Source of the DNA: Chloroflexota bacterium
Lineage (GTDB): Bacteria > Chloroflexota > Dormibacteria > Aeolococcales > Aeolococcaceae
NCBI GenBank assembly: GCA_005880985.1
Contig: VBIQ01000005.1
Span: 186,001-250,000 of the forward strand
Direction of reading: 5' to 3'
DNA length: 64,000 nucleotides
Shown here: piece after piece, positions 26,105 through 33,902 of the stretch
How the letters are laid out: every line of letters starts with the position of its first letter
Position numbering within the stretch: position 1 is the stretch's first letter
The notes under the pieces: model-generated
What the model saw: the letters and a program-made list of their open reading frames with translations, nothing else
Databases searched by the model: none
Told to the model about the DNA's origin: nothing
Translations under genes and position numbers: made by a program

Positions 26105-26919
26105 CGCGCACCACGGTGGTGCTCGCGCCCAATCCCGGCATCTACACCGGACCGGGGACCAACAGCTATCTCGTCGGCGAGGGCGACGAGCTGATCTGCA
26201 TCGACCCGGGGCCCGACGAGCGCGCTCACCTCGCCGCCCTGCTCTCTGCCGCCACCCGGCGGGGAGGGCGCATCACCCGCATCCTGCTCACCCACTCTCA
26301 TCCCGATCACCGTCCCCTCGCGAGAGCGCTGGCCGAGGCCACCGTGGCGACCGTGCACTGCTTCGACCCGGCTCTCGGCGACGAGCGCGGCCAGGCCCTG
26401 GGCGACGGCGACAGCGTCACCGCCGGCGGCGTCAGCCTGCGAGCGGTGCACACCCCCGGACATGCGCGCGACCATCTCTGCTATCTCGATGCAGAGGCCG
26501 ACGAGCTGTACACCGGCGACCACATCCTCGGAGGCACCACCACCGTGGTGGCACCACCCGATGGCGACATGACCGACTACCTGAAGTCGCTGAGCAGGGT
26601 GCGCGAGCTGCGGCCGCGGGTGATCCATCCCGGGCACGGGCCGCGCCTCGACGACGGCGTCGCGGTGATCGATCAGTACATCGCGCACCGCCTCGAGCGC
26701 GAGGCTCAGGTCGAGACCGGATTGGGCAACGCCGGCGATGCGGTGGCCCCCATCGACCTGGTTCCCGAGATCTATGCCAGCTATCCGCGCGAACTCTGGC
26801 CGGCGGCGGCGAAAACCATCGAGGCACACCTCGACCGGCTGGTCCGCGAGGACCGCGCGCAGCTGGTGATCAGCGACGGCGAGCGTCGCTACCGGACGAA
26901 TCGGAGGACGGGCGCATGA
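26101..26919 (+). CDS. Metallo-beta-lactamase-fold hydrolase, LACTB2-like
   Basis: A 272-residue hydrolase with the dinuclear metal motif LLTHSHPDHRPLA (HxHxDH) near residue 63, TPGHARDHLCYL, TGDHILGG and HPGHGPRLDDG, which give the remaining His/Asp ligands. The N-terminal NPGIYTGPGTNSYLVG is characteristic of the LACTB2-like group (RNA- or thioester-hydrolysing relatives). The C-terminal winged helix-like tail starts near residue 220. The ATG overlaps the NUDIX stop. Substrate unknown; the partner gene suggests CoA thioester or nucleotide clean-up. Confidence 0.87.
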   Translation: MTRTTVVLAPNPGIYTGPGTNSYLVGEGDELICIDPGPDERAHLAALLSAATRRGGRITRILLTHSHPDHRPLARALAEATVATVHCFDPALGDERGQALGDGDSVTAGGVSLRAVHTPGHARDHLCYLDAEADELYTGDHILGGTTTVVAPPDGDMTDYLKSLSRVRELRPRVIHPGHGPRLDDGVAVIDQYIAHRLEREAQVETGLGNAGDAVAPIDLVPEIYASYPRELWPAAAKTIEAHLDRLVREDRAQLVISDGERRYRTNRRTGA

Positions 26920-27245
26920 AGTTCGCGGTGTTCTTCACCTTCAAACCCGAGACCATCGCGGGGATGATGGAGCGGCCCGCCGACCGGCGCGCGGTGGTGA
27001 GCAGGTCGGCGGAGGAGGCGGGTGGCACGCTGGACACGATGTATTACATGTTCGGGGCTCAGGACGGGTTCGTGATCTTCGACGCTCCCGACTCGGAGAC
27101 GGCGGCCGCGGTCAGCCTGGCGGTCAGCAGCACCGGCGCCTTCACCCACCTGGAGACGCACGAGCTGATCTCTCCCGAGGACATGCAGGGCATCCTGGAG
27201 CGCGCCAAGCGGGTCCGCGGAAGCTACGTGCCGCCCGGCGCGTAA
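26916..27245 (+). CDS. GYD-domain / dimeric alpha-beta barrel small protein
   Basis: A 109-residue protein that starts on an ATG overlapping the previous stop. The pattern MKFAVFFTFKPETIAGMMER, then a central YYMFGAQDGFVIFDAP and FTHLETHELISPEDM, fits the GYD/ferredoxin-like dimeric barrel proteins, with GQDGF in place of the usual GxYDxV. No catalytic residues are evident. It closes the three-gene operon and converges on the next gene with 15 bases between stops. Confidence 0.75.
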   Translation: MKFAVFFTFKPETIAGMMERPADRRAVVSRSAEEAGGTLDTMYYMFGAQDGFVIFDAPDSETAAAVSLAVSSTGAFTHLETHELISPEDMQGILERAKRVRGSYVPPGA

Positions 27246-27260
27246 ACCGCGCCGCGTCGC

Positions 27261-28574
27261 TCAGACCCGCTGCGGCTGGGAGCGGCCCTCGCCGAAGCCG
27301 GCCGGGAGCGTCCAGGTCGAGGGGCCGTCGCGATGGTCCTGGATCTCGACGCCGAGCCGCAGCAGCGTGTCGCGCAGGGCGTCGGCGTCGTCCCAGCGGT
27401 GCCGGTCACGGGCGCGCCGGCGCAGCTCGAGCACCGCATCGACAAACGGCGCCACCAGCTCGCGCGGATCGCGCGCCCCCAGCTGGGCGAGGTCGCCGAG
27501 GCGGACGACCATGGTGCGCAGCAGCGAGCGGGCCCGGTCCATGGCATCGGAGTCGAGGGTGTCGCTGGCCCACTCCGCCCGGTGGGTGTCGAGGGCCAGG
27601 ATCGCCGCCAGCGCCTCGTCGACGTGCCCGGCGGCAAGCGCCTGCTCGAACTGCCGGTGGCGTTCCTCGACCCCCTCCCAGAAGGGATCGCCGGCGCGCC
27701 GCCCGGCGGGAGGCGCCGCCTCGTCCGCGGCCGCCGCGGGGGTGCCGGTTGCTGCCTCCTCTGTCTCGAACCCGCCGGGCTCGCGGAGCACGTCGAGGTC
27801 GAGGCAGCTGCCACTCTCGAAGCGGCGGCTCCGTCCGCGCCGTCGCAGGGTGACGCCGCCGCGACCACGGACGGTGACCGAGCCCGCATCCAGGTCGAAC
27901 ACGCAGGCGGTGTGCTCGTCGACGCCGAGGATGGCGGCGCCGTCGGGCAGCTCCGCCTCGAGCAACCGCAGTCTGCGCTCACCCATGTAGCAGTAGCGGG
28001 TGTCGTGGGTACCGCCCTCGGCGTTGTCGTAGTGGGGGATGACCGCAGCGGTGATGGCCAGCTCGCTCATCAGGTCGAGCCCGTCCAGCCAGTGCGGGTC
28101 GTCGCCGACCTTGTACACCTCGTAGACGGGAAGGGTGAAGCGGCCCAGGGTGCAGGCGGCGGCGGAAGCGAAGACCAGGCAGCCACCGTCACGAAGCTTC
28201 TCGGCGAGCACCCCCGGCACCGCCGACCCGCGCCACTGGCGCAGCGCGTACGACGGGCTGCCGGGACCGGCGAAGACGTAGCGAGCCTCGCGCAGCCGCG
28301 CCAGCATGGTCTCGTATTCGAGCGGCTCGGCGGTATCGGCGCGGCGGTAGGAGGCGACCGCGATGTCGTGGCCGACGCTGCGGCGAAAGTAGCTGATCGC
28401 CTTGCCCGCCACCTCGTCGGCGTTCTCCTGGAAGCCGAAGGGGCTGTCGAGCAGAACCGCGCCCTTCGGCCCGGCGCCGGATCGCGCCAGCAGGTCGGCA
28501 TGGACTGTGGTCATGGTGGGACTGGTCTCCCCCGAACCCATGATCACCAGCAGCCGGGGTGTGCGCGCCTGCAT
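27261..28574 (-). CDS. Peptidase S51-like amidotransferase fold fused to a CysRS-type C-terminal domain
   Basis: A 437-residue two-part protein. Residues 1 to about 250 resemble the cyanophycinase/dipeptidase E (S51) fold: LLVIMGSGETSPTM at the start, AGPGSPSYALRQW, and FASAAACTLG where the nucleophile Ser of GxSAGA would lie. After a Pro/Ala linker (about 255-295) comes a helical domain ending in WDDADALRDTLLRLGVEIQD, which closely follows the C-terminal domain of cysteinyl-tRNA synthetase (ADxIRDxLxxxGIxLEDT). Function of the fusion is unknown. CACAAT lies eight bases before the ATG. Confidence 0.72.
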   Translation of the reverse strand: MQARTPRLLVIMGSGETSPTMTTVHADLLARSGAGPKGAVLLDSPFGFQENADEVAGKAISYFRRSVGHDIAVASYRRADTAEPLEYETMLARLREARYVFAGPGSPSYALRQWRGSAVPGVLAEKLRDGGCLVFASAAACTLGRFTLPVYEVYKVGDDPHWLDGLDLMSELAITAAVIPHYDNAEGGTHDTRYCYMGERRLRLLEAELPDGAAILGVDEHTACVFDLDAGSVTVRGRGGVTLRRRGRSRRFESGSCLDLDVLREPGGFETEEAATGTPAAAADEAAPPAGRRAGDPFWEGVEERHRQFEQALAAGHVDEALAAILALDTHRAEWASDTLDSDAMDRARSLLRTMVVRLGDLAQLGARDPRELVAPFVDAVLELRRRARDRHRWDDADALRDTLLRLGVEIQDHRDGPSTWTLPAGFGEGRSQPQRV

Positions 28575-28612
28575 CGCCGCCTATTGTGCCGAGCGCGGCG
28601 CGACGCGCCGGG

Positions 28613-29479
28613 TCAGCCCTGGTCCCAGGCTCGCTTCAGCGCCAGCAGCGCCTCGATGTGCGCCGCCGCACCCGACAGCCCGGCGCGCATGGTGGTCACC
28701 GACGCGTGGGTGGCGCCCAGCTCGCGCCAACGCCGCAACGCGGCCAGGACCGCCTCGGCGCCGTCGCTCAGGGAGACGCGTCCGGCGATGCCGAACGCCG
28801 CCGGGTCGCGGCTCTGCTCGCGGAGGAAGCCGCGCATCGACTCGAGGGCGGCCTCCATCTCGGGGCCGAGCGGCATGTTGATCATCCAGCCGTCGGCAAG
28901 GCGGGCCACCCGTCGCAGCGCCGGCTCGGCGGTGCCGCCCATCCAGATCGGGATGGAGCGACGTACCGGCAGCGGGTTGAGGCCCGCGTCGGGGATGCTG
29001 TGCCAGCGCCCCTGGTGGGTGACCAGCTCCTCGGCCCAGAGGCGACGGAGAACCTCGACCTGCTCCTCGATCCGCCGGCCGCGGTCGTGGAAGTTCTGGC
29101 CAAGTGCTTCATATTCAATGGGGTTCCATCCCAACCCCACACCGAGTCGCAGGCGACCGCCGCTGAGCACGTCGACCTCGGCGGCCTGCTTGGCGACCAG
29201 CGCGGTCTGCCGCTGGGGAAGGATGAGGACCTCGGTGGCCAGCTCGAGGCGGCTGGTGAGCGCCGCGATGAAGCCGAAGAGGACGAACACCTCGTGAAAC
29301 GGGGTGCGATGGGTGTAGGGCCCGGCCCACCCGCCCGGCCGATCGGGATTGGCGCCGAGGACGTGGTCGAAGGCGACCAGGAAATCGTAACCGGCCCCCT
29401 CCACGCCGGTGGCGTAGTCGCGGATGACGGCGCGGTCGTTGCCGATCTCGGTTTGCGGAAAGACGACGCCCAGCTCCAC
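28613..29479 (-). CDS. LLM-class F420-dependent oxidoreductase
   Basis: The 288-residue protein has the bacterial luciferase-like barrel with GVVFPQTEIGNDRAVIRDYA at the start, ATEVLILPQRQTALVAKQAA near residue 85 and RLRLGVGLGWNPIEYEALG near residue 110, as in the TIGR03619-type group that uses F420 rather than FMN. Substrate unknown. GTG at 29479; CACAAT lies nine bases upstream. It diverges from the sigma-ogt-alkA operon. It implies that this organism makes coenzyme F420, although no F420 synthesis gene is in the window. Confidence 0.87.
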   Translation of the reverse strand: MELGVVFPQTEIGNDRAVIRDYATGVEGAGYDFLVAFDHVLGANPDRPGGWAGPYTHRTPFHEVFVLFGFIAALTSRLELATEVLILPQRQTALVAKQAAEVDVLSGGRLRLGVGLGWNPIEYEALGQNFHDRGRRIEEQVEVLRRLWAEELVTHQGRWHSIPDAGLNPLPVRRSIPIWMGGTAEPALRRVARLADGWMINMPLGPEMEAALESMRGFLREQSRDPAAFGIAGRVSLSDGAEAVLAALRRWRELGATHASVTTMRAGLSGAAAHIEALLALKRAWDQG

Positions 29480-29516
29480 CGGCGCCGCATTGTGCGGCCC
29501 CGGCGACGCGGTGCGC

Positions 29517-29522
29517 TAGCGT
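29517..29522 (+). promoter_or_regulatory. -10 box of the sigma-ogt-alkA operon
   Basis: TAGCGT lies seven bases before an ATG (29530) that opens a 16-codon ORF leading into the sigma factor gene. Confidence 0.45.
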
Positions 29523-29529
29523 GGCCGGC

Positions 29530-29580
29530 ATGCCCCGCCCTCTGCCGCCTCACGCGACGGCCGCCGCCGCCGTTCCATGA
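29530..29580 (+). CDS. 16-residue leader ORF coupled to the repair sigma factor
   Basis: ATG at 29530, placed seven bases after TAGCGT, opens a Pro/Ala-rich ORF (MPRPLPPHATAAAAVP). Its TGA overlaps the ATG of the sigma factor (ATGA, 29577-29580). The sigma gene has no Shine-Dalgarno site of its own, so translation could depend on this ORF. The PRPLPP run might slow ribosomes. Evidence is positional only. Confidence 0.35.
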   Translation: MPRPLPPHATAAAAVP

Positions 29581-30047
29581 GCGTGGATCTGCCGCCGTTC
29601 CAGTGGCTGCTCGATCAGCACCGCGACGACGTCTACCGCTTCCTGGTCGCCACCGTCGGCGTCCAGGAGGCCGACGACTGCTTCCAGGAGACCTTCATGG
29701 CCGCGCTGCGCGCCTATCCCCGCCTCGGCGACGCGTCCAACCTGCGCTCGTGGCTGCTCACCATCGCCCACCGCAAGGCGATCGACAGCGCGCGGTCGCG
29801 GGCCCGGCAGCCCATGGCGGTGGCGGACGTACCCGACGCCGCCGCCCCCGCCGCCAGCGAGGTGGACGAGCGGCTCTGGCAGGCGGTGCGGACCCTTCCC
29901 GACAAGCAGCGCGGCGCGGTCCTGCTCCACTACGTCAGCGACCTGGCCCACGCCCAGGTCGCCCGCATCCTCGAGTGCAGCGAGGAGGCGGCGCGTCGAA
30001 GCGCCCACGAGGGCATCAAGAAACTGCGCCAGGAGTGGCAACCGTGA
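29577..30047 (+). CDS. ECF sigma factor leading a DNA alkylation repair operon
   Basis: A 156-residue sigma-70 family protein. Region 2 covers about residues 8-72 (LLDQHRDDVYRFLVATVGVQ, ADDCFQETFMAALRAYPRL), with FQET in place of VQET; region 4 covers about 100-150 (LPDKQRGAVLLHYVSDLAHA, then a helix-turn-helix ending EGIKKLRQEW). Its stop overlaps the ogt start in GTGA, and ogt overlaps alkA the same way, so all three are translated as a unit. It could autoregulate an alkylation response in place of Ada. No anti-sigma gene is adjacent. Confidence 0.88.
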   Translation: MSVDLPPFQWLLDQHRDDVYRFLVATVGVQEADDCFQETFMAALRAYPRLGDASNLRSWLLTIAHRKAIDSARSRARQPMAVADVPDAAAPAASEVDERLWQAVRTLPDKQRGAVLLHYVSDLAHAQVARILECSEEAARRSAHEGIKKLRQEWQP

Positions 30048-30661
30048 CCGACATCGAGACGGCGCTCCGCCGTCAGGTTCCAGACGAGGAGGCGGCGGCG
30101 CGCGCCGCCGAGGTGGTGATCCGTCGGGCCGCCGAGGCCGGGCTGATCGACGTCGCCTACGCAGCGGTCGACACCCCCTTCGGCCGCATGCTGGTGGCGG
30201 TGACCGATCGCGGCCTGGTCCGCGTCACCTTCCCCGAGACTCCGGAGGAGGCCGTGCTGGTGGGACTCGCGCGCCACCTGTCTCCGCGGATCCTGCGCGA
30301 CGCGCGGCGCACCGATGCGGTGCGGCGGGAGCTGGACGAGTACTTCGAGGGCAAGCGCCGCCGCTTCAGCGTCGCGGTCGACTGGAGCCTGGTGCACGGC
30401 TTCCACCGTCGCGTCCTCGACCACACGGTGCGCATCCCCTTCGGCCAGGTGTCGACCTATCGCGACCTCGCCGTCCAGGCGGGCAGCCCGCTGGCCTCGC
30501 GGGCCGCGGGCAACGCGCTCGCCACCAACCCGATCCCGCTGGTGGTGCCCTGCCACCGCGTGCTCCGCACTGGCGGAGCGCTGGGCGGGTATGGAGGTGG
30601 GCTCGACCGCAAGCGCTTCCTGCTGCAGCTCGAGGGGGCGATGACAGCGACCCTGCCGTGA
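30044..30661 (+). CDS. ogt: Methylated-DNA-[protein]-cysteine S-methyltransferase
   Basis: Suicide repair of O6-methylguanine by transfer to a cysteine. The 205-residue protein has IPFGQVSTYRDLAVQAG and the active-site segment NPIPLVVPCHRVLRTGGALG near residue 165-185, with Cys in PCHRV. About 40 extra N-terminal residues (TDIETALRRQVPDEEAAARA) are helical and not part of the usual fold. GTG at 30044 overlaps the sigma factor stop. It lacks the Ada methylphosphotriester-sensing domain, so it is an Ogt-type repair enzyme and not a regulator. Confidence 0.93.
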   Translation: MTDIETALRRQVPDEEAAARAAEVVIRRAAEAGLIDVAYAAVDTPFGRMLVAVTDRGLVRVTFPETPEEAVLVGLARHLSPRILRDARRTDAVRRELDEYFEGKRRRFSVAVDWSLVHGFHRRVLDHTVRIPFGQVSTYRDLAVQAGSPLASRAAGNALATNPIPLVVPCHRVLRTGGALGGYGGGLDRKRFLLQLEGAMTATLP

Positions 30662-31635
30662 CCGCCGCGCGCGTCGCCGCCAACCCGTCGCGCCGGGCCG
30701 CCGGGTCCGGTGGCAGAGACGGCTGGACGCGCGTTGGCCTCCCCGGTCCGCTCGACGTTGCCGCCTCGGTGGCGGGTTTCCGGCGCTGGGGCGACGACAT
30801 GCTCGACCGCTGGGACGGCATCACCCTGGTGCGGGTGATCGACGTCGGGCAGACACCGGTGGCGGTGGCGGCGCGCGTCAGCGGCAGCGTGCTGCGACCT
30901 CGGCTCGAGGTGACCGCCGAGCGGCCCGAGCTGCTCGCCGGCGCCGCCACCGCGCTGGTGGCGACCTTTGTCGCCGCGCCCGGGGCCCTGGCGGCGCTCG
31001 CGGCGGCCGATCCGCTGATCGCCCGGCTCGAGACCGCCTATCCGGGAGTCCGGCCGGTGCTGCAGCCGGACCTGTACACCGCCATCGTCCGGTCGATCAG
31101 CGCCCAGCAGGTCAACCTGCCCTGGGCGGCCACCACCCGGCGACGGCTGGCCGAGGCCTACGGAACAGCGCACGAGGTCGCGGGCCACGACGTGCGCCGT
31201 CTCGACGCGGTGCGCCTCGCGGGCGTCAGCGTCGCCGACATCCGGGCCCTGCAGTTCACCACCCGCAAGGCCGAGTACATCGTCGGCACCGCCGAGGAGA
31301 TCGCTTCCGGGCGGCTGGGCCTCGACGAGCTGCGATCGCTCCCCGACGACGAGGTCGTCACCCGGCTCAGCGCGCTGCGCGGAGTCGGCACCTGGACAGC
31401 AGAGTGGTTGCTGTGCCGCACCCTGGGACGGCCGCGGGTGGTTGCCGGCGACCTCGGCGTGCGCAAGGCGGTGGGAGCCGCCTACCTGAACGACTCGCTC
31501 CCCTCCGAGGCGCGGGTGCGCGACGCCACCGCGCACTGGGGCGAGGCGGCAACGGTGGCCCAGCAGCTGCTGCTCCACGACCTGATCGAACGCACCGACG
31601 GTCCTGTTCCCTGGGCCCAGGCGGCCCAACCCTGA
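30658..31635 (+). CDS. alkA: DNA-3-methyladenine glycosylase II (AlkA-like)
   Basis: Base-excision glycosylase for alkylated purines. The 325 residues have an N-terminal AlkA-type domain and a helix-hairpin-helix region with LSALRGVGTWTAEWLLCRTL near residue 240 and the catalytic Asp in VVAGDLGVRKAVG. The segment YTAIVRSISAQQVNLPWAAT matches the QQ-containing helix of the family. The start overlaps the ogt stop (GTGA). Together with ogt and the sigma factor it forms a compact alkylation-damage operon. Confidence 0.93.
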   Translation: MTAARVAANPSRRAAGSGGRDGWTRVGLPGPLDVAASVAGFRRWGDDMLDRWDGITLVRVIDVGQTPVAVAARVSGSVLRPRLEVTAERPELLAGAATALVATFVAAPGALAALAAADPLIARLETAYPGVRPVLQPDLYTAIVRSISAQQVNLPWAATTRRRLAEAYGTAHEVAGHDVRRLDAVRLAGVSVADIRALQFTTRKAEYIVGTAEEIASGRLGLDELRSLPDDEVVTRLSALRGVGTWTAEWLLCRTLGRPRVVAGDLGVRKAVGAAYLNDSLPSEARVRDATAHWGEAATVAQQLLLHDLIERTDGPVPWAQAAQP

Positions 31636-31648
31636 GCGCGAGCCCGGG

Positions 31649-31753
31649 TCAGGCGCTGATCACACCCGCGACGCTCATCTGCTCCGGCTGCGAGCCGAGA
31701 ACCAGCCGGCTGGTCCCCGCGTGCGGATCGACGATCAACAGCTGAGTGGTCAA
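31649..31753 (-). pseudogene. Coding-like 34-codon stretch after pepA, possible gene remnant
   Basis: Between alkA and pepA the reverse strand reads, from a TTG at 31753, MTTQLLIVDPHAGTSRLVLG and continues SQPEQMSVAGVISA to a TGA. Nearly all third codon positions are G or C, as in real genes here, although the region is not part of a longer gene. It could be the C-terminal remnant of a lost protein, perhaps a beta-propeller blade, or a tiny ORF. Confidence 0.25.
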
Positions 31754-31767
31754 CGAGGCGTCTGCGT

Positions 31768-33282
31768 CTACAGGGAGGCGAACGCGGTCGCCAGGTGCAC
31801 CAGGGTACGCGCCGGGGTGCCGCTCGGTCCCTTGGGGATCTGAGTCTGATCGCTCTGGTCGTTCCAGCCGCTGCCGGCGATGTCGAGGTGCACCCAGGGC
31901 AGGTCCTCGACGTACTCGCGCAGGAAGACGGCGGCGTTGATGGTTCCCCCCTCGCGACCCGCGGTGTTCTTCATGTCGGCGACGTCGCTGCGCAGGCAGA
32001 CGTCGTACTCGGGGAACATCGGCAACTCGGCCACGCGGTCGCCGGCCGCATCGGCGGCACCCTGCACCATGGCGGCCAGGGCGCGGTCGTTGGTCATCAG
32101 GCCTGTCGTGACGTGGCCCAGCGCCACCACGCAGGCGCCGGTCAGGGTGGCGGTGTCGACGATGTGGGTGGCCCCGAGGCGACGCGCCTTGCTGAGCCCG
32201 TCGGCCAGGATGATGCGTCCCTCGGCGTCGGTGTTGGTCACCTCGATAGTCTTGCCCGCCGAGGTGGTCAGCACATCGCCGGGCTTGTAGGCATGGCCGC
32301 CCGGCATGTTCTCGGTCGCCGGGACCACGGCGACCACGTTGGCGGCGGGACGCAACGCGGCGATGGCGCGCATGGCGGCGAGCACCGCGGCGCCGCCACC
32401 CATGTCGAACTTCATCAGCTCCATCCCGCCCGCCGACTTCAACGAGATGCCGCCGGTGTCGAAGGTGATCCCCTTGCCCACCAGGGCGAGCCGCGGGCCG
32501 TCGGGGCGGCCGCCGTCGTAGCGGACGATGATCATCACCGGCGGCTCGTCACTGCCACGGGCGACGCCCAGCAGACCACCCATCCCCTCGCGCTCCAGGT
32601 CGGCCTTCTCCAGCACCTCGACCTCCAGGCCGGTGCCCTGGTACAGCGTCCGCGCCGACTCCGCCAGCAGCCGCGGGGTCAGGGTGTTGCTGGGCATCGC
32701 CGCCCAGCGCCGGGTGAGGTTGGTGGCGTCGGCCAGCACCGTCGCCTCGCGCAGCGCCGCCTCGATCGCACCGTTGTGGCCGACACCGGCCACCACCACC
32801 GAGTCGATCGCCGTGTCCGGGTCGCGCTCCGACTTGTTGAGGTCGCCCTCGAAGTTGCCGAGGAGGATCCCGGTGGCGACGGCGCGAGCGGCGGCCGTGG
32901 TGCCGTCGCCGGCGACCGCGATCGCCTCCTCGGGCACGTAGGCGGTGACGCTGCGCACCCCCTGCTTGCGCAGGGTGGCGCCGGCGAAGTGGAAGGCGTT
33001 ATGCAGCCGGAAGCCGTCGAGCTGCGCCGGCTTGCCCAAGCCGAGCACCAGCAGACGGCGCGCCGGCAGGCGGCCGAGGGTGTGGATGACGGTGCGCTCG
33101 GCGAAGCTGCCGCGGATCTCCCTGGCATCGCGCATCTCCGAGAGCAGGCCGCCCAGGGCGGCATCGGCCTGGGTCGCCGCCGCCGACAGCGAGTCGTCGA
33201 AGGCGCCGACGATCGCCGCGTCGGTGGCCGCGTCGGTGACGGGGACGTCGCCGGCGCTGACCGCCGCCCTGCCTTCGCTCAC
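31768..33282 (-). CDS. pepA: Leucyl aminopeptidase (M17, cytosolic)
   Basis: Two-metal aminopeptidase that trims N-terminal residues from peptides; cytoplasmic hexamer. In the 504-residue protein the C-terminal catalytic domain shows LVGKGITFDTGGISLKSAG with the Lys and Asp ligands, MGGGAAVLAAM, and the family signature NTDAEGRIILADGLSKA. The N-terminal domain is normal length. GTG at 33282 overlaps the rpiB stop. The Arg-rich sequence further upstream in frame is antisense-type noise. Confidence 0.95.
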   Translation of the reverse strand: MSEGRAAVSAGDVPVTDAATDAAIVGAFDDSLSAAATQADAALGGLLSEMRDAREIRGSFAERTVIHTLGRLPARRLLVLGLGKPAQLDGFRLHNAFHFAGATLRKQGVRSVTAYVPEEAIAVAGDGTTAAARAVATGILLGNFEGDLNKSERDPDTAIDSVVVAGVGHNGAIEAALREATVLADATNLTRRWAAMPSNTLTPRLLAESARTLYQGTGLEVEVLEKADLEREGMGGLLGVARGSDEPPVMIIVRYDGGRPDGPRLALVGKGITFDTGGISLKSAGGMELMKFDMGGGAAVLAAMRAIAALRPAANVVAVVPATENMPGGHAYKPGDVLTTSAGKTIEVTNTDAEGRIILADGLSKARRLGATHIVDTATLTGACVVALGHVTTGLMTNDRALAAMVQGAADAAGDRVAELPMFPEYDVCLRSDVADMKNTAGREGGTINAAVFLREYVEDLPWVHLDIAGSGWNDQSDQTQIPKGPSGTPARTLVHLATAFASL

Positions 33283-33764
33283 GACTCGGAGCGAGAGGCG
33301 ACGCGCTCGGGGTGGCGGCGCTCGATGTCGGCGACCCGCTCGATGTTGGCGCGCTCGGCGGGATCGACCGGTGGCCCCGACATCCAGGCGTCGACGATCT
33401 CGTCGGCAACGGCGGCGCTGGTGGCGCGCAGCGAGAGGGCGAGCACGTTGGCGCCGTTCCAGCGCCGGGCGCCGCGCGCCGTCTCGGCATCGCCGCAGAG
33501 GGCGGCCCGGATCCCGGGCACCTTGTTGGCGGCGATGCTGACCCCGGTGCCGGTCCAGCAGCAGACGACGCCGTCGTCGACGGCGCCCTCGGCCACCAGC
33601 CGGCCGACCTGCTCGGCGACGTCGGGCCAGGGCGCATCGGCGGCGTCCACCGCGCCGCAGCGGACCACCACGTGGCCGTCGCGCTCGAGGCGTTCGGCGA
33701 TGCCGTCGGGAACGGGATGGCGCATGTCGCTGCCGACCGCGATGCGACGCGGGGCACCGTTCAT
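33279..33764 (-). CDS. rpiB: RpiB/LacA/LacB-family sugar-phosphate isomerase
   Basis: A 161-residue isomerase, most likely ribose-5-phosphate isomerase B of the pentose phosphate pathway. It starts RIAVGSDMRHPVPDGIAERL and has VVCCWTGTGVSIAANKVPGI in place of the usual LICGTGIG loop; the cysteine next to the TGTG loop is the candidate catalytic base. HNDANVLxLG of the family is represented by RRWNGANVLALSL. The His-to-Trp type changes suggest a distinct branch, and specificity for ribose or another sugar phosphate is uncertain. Coupled to pepA. Confidence 0.82.
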   Translation of the reverse strand: MNGAPRRIAVGSDMRHPVPDGIAERLERDGHVVVRCGAVDAADAPWPDVAEQVGRLVAEGAVDDGVVCCWTGTGVSIAANKVPGIRAALCGDAETARGARRWNGANVLALSLRATSAAVADEIVDAWMSGPPVDPAERANIERVADIERRHPERVASRSES

Positions 33765-33902
33765 CGCGGGGTTCCCTCGGGCCGGCTCCGGGCGCGCCGG
33801 CCCTGCGTCCCCACCCTGATTCACGCCGCCGATGGTAGCGCCGAGGTGCGGGGGTCCCGCAGGCGGCAGACGGGTGCGCCGCGGCGCCCACAATGGGCGG
33901 CG

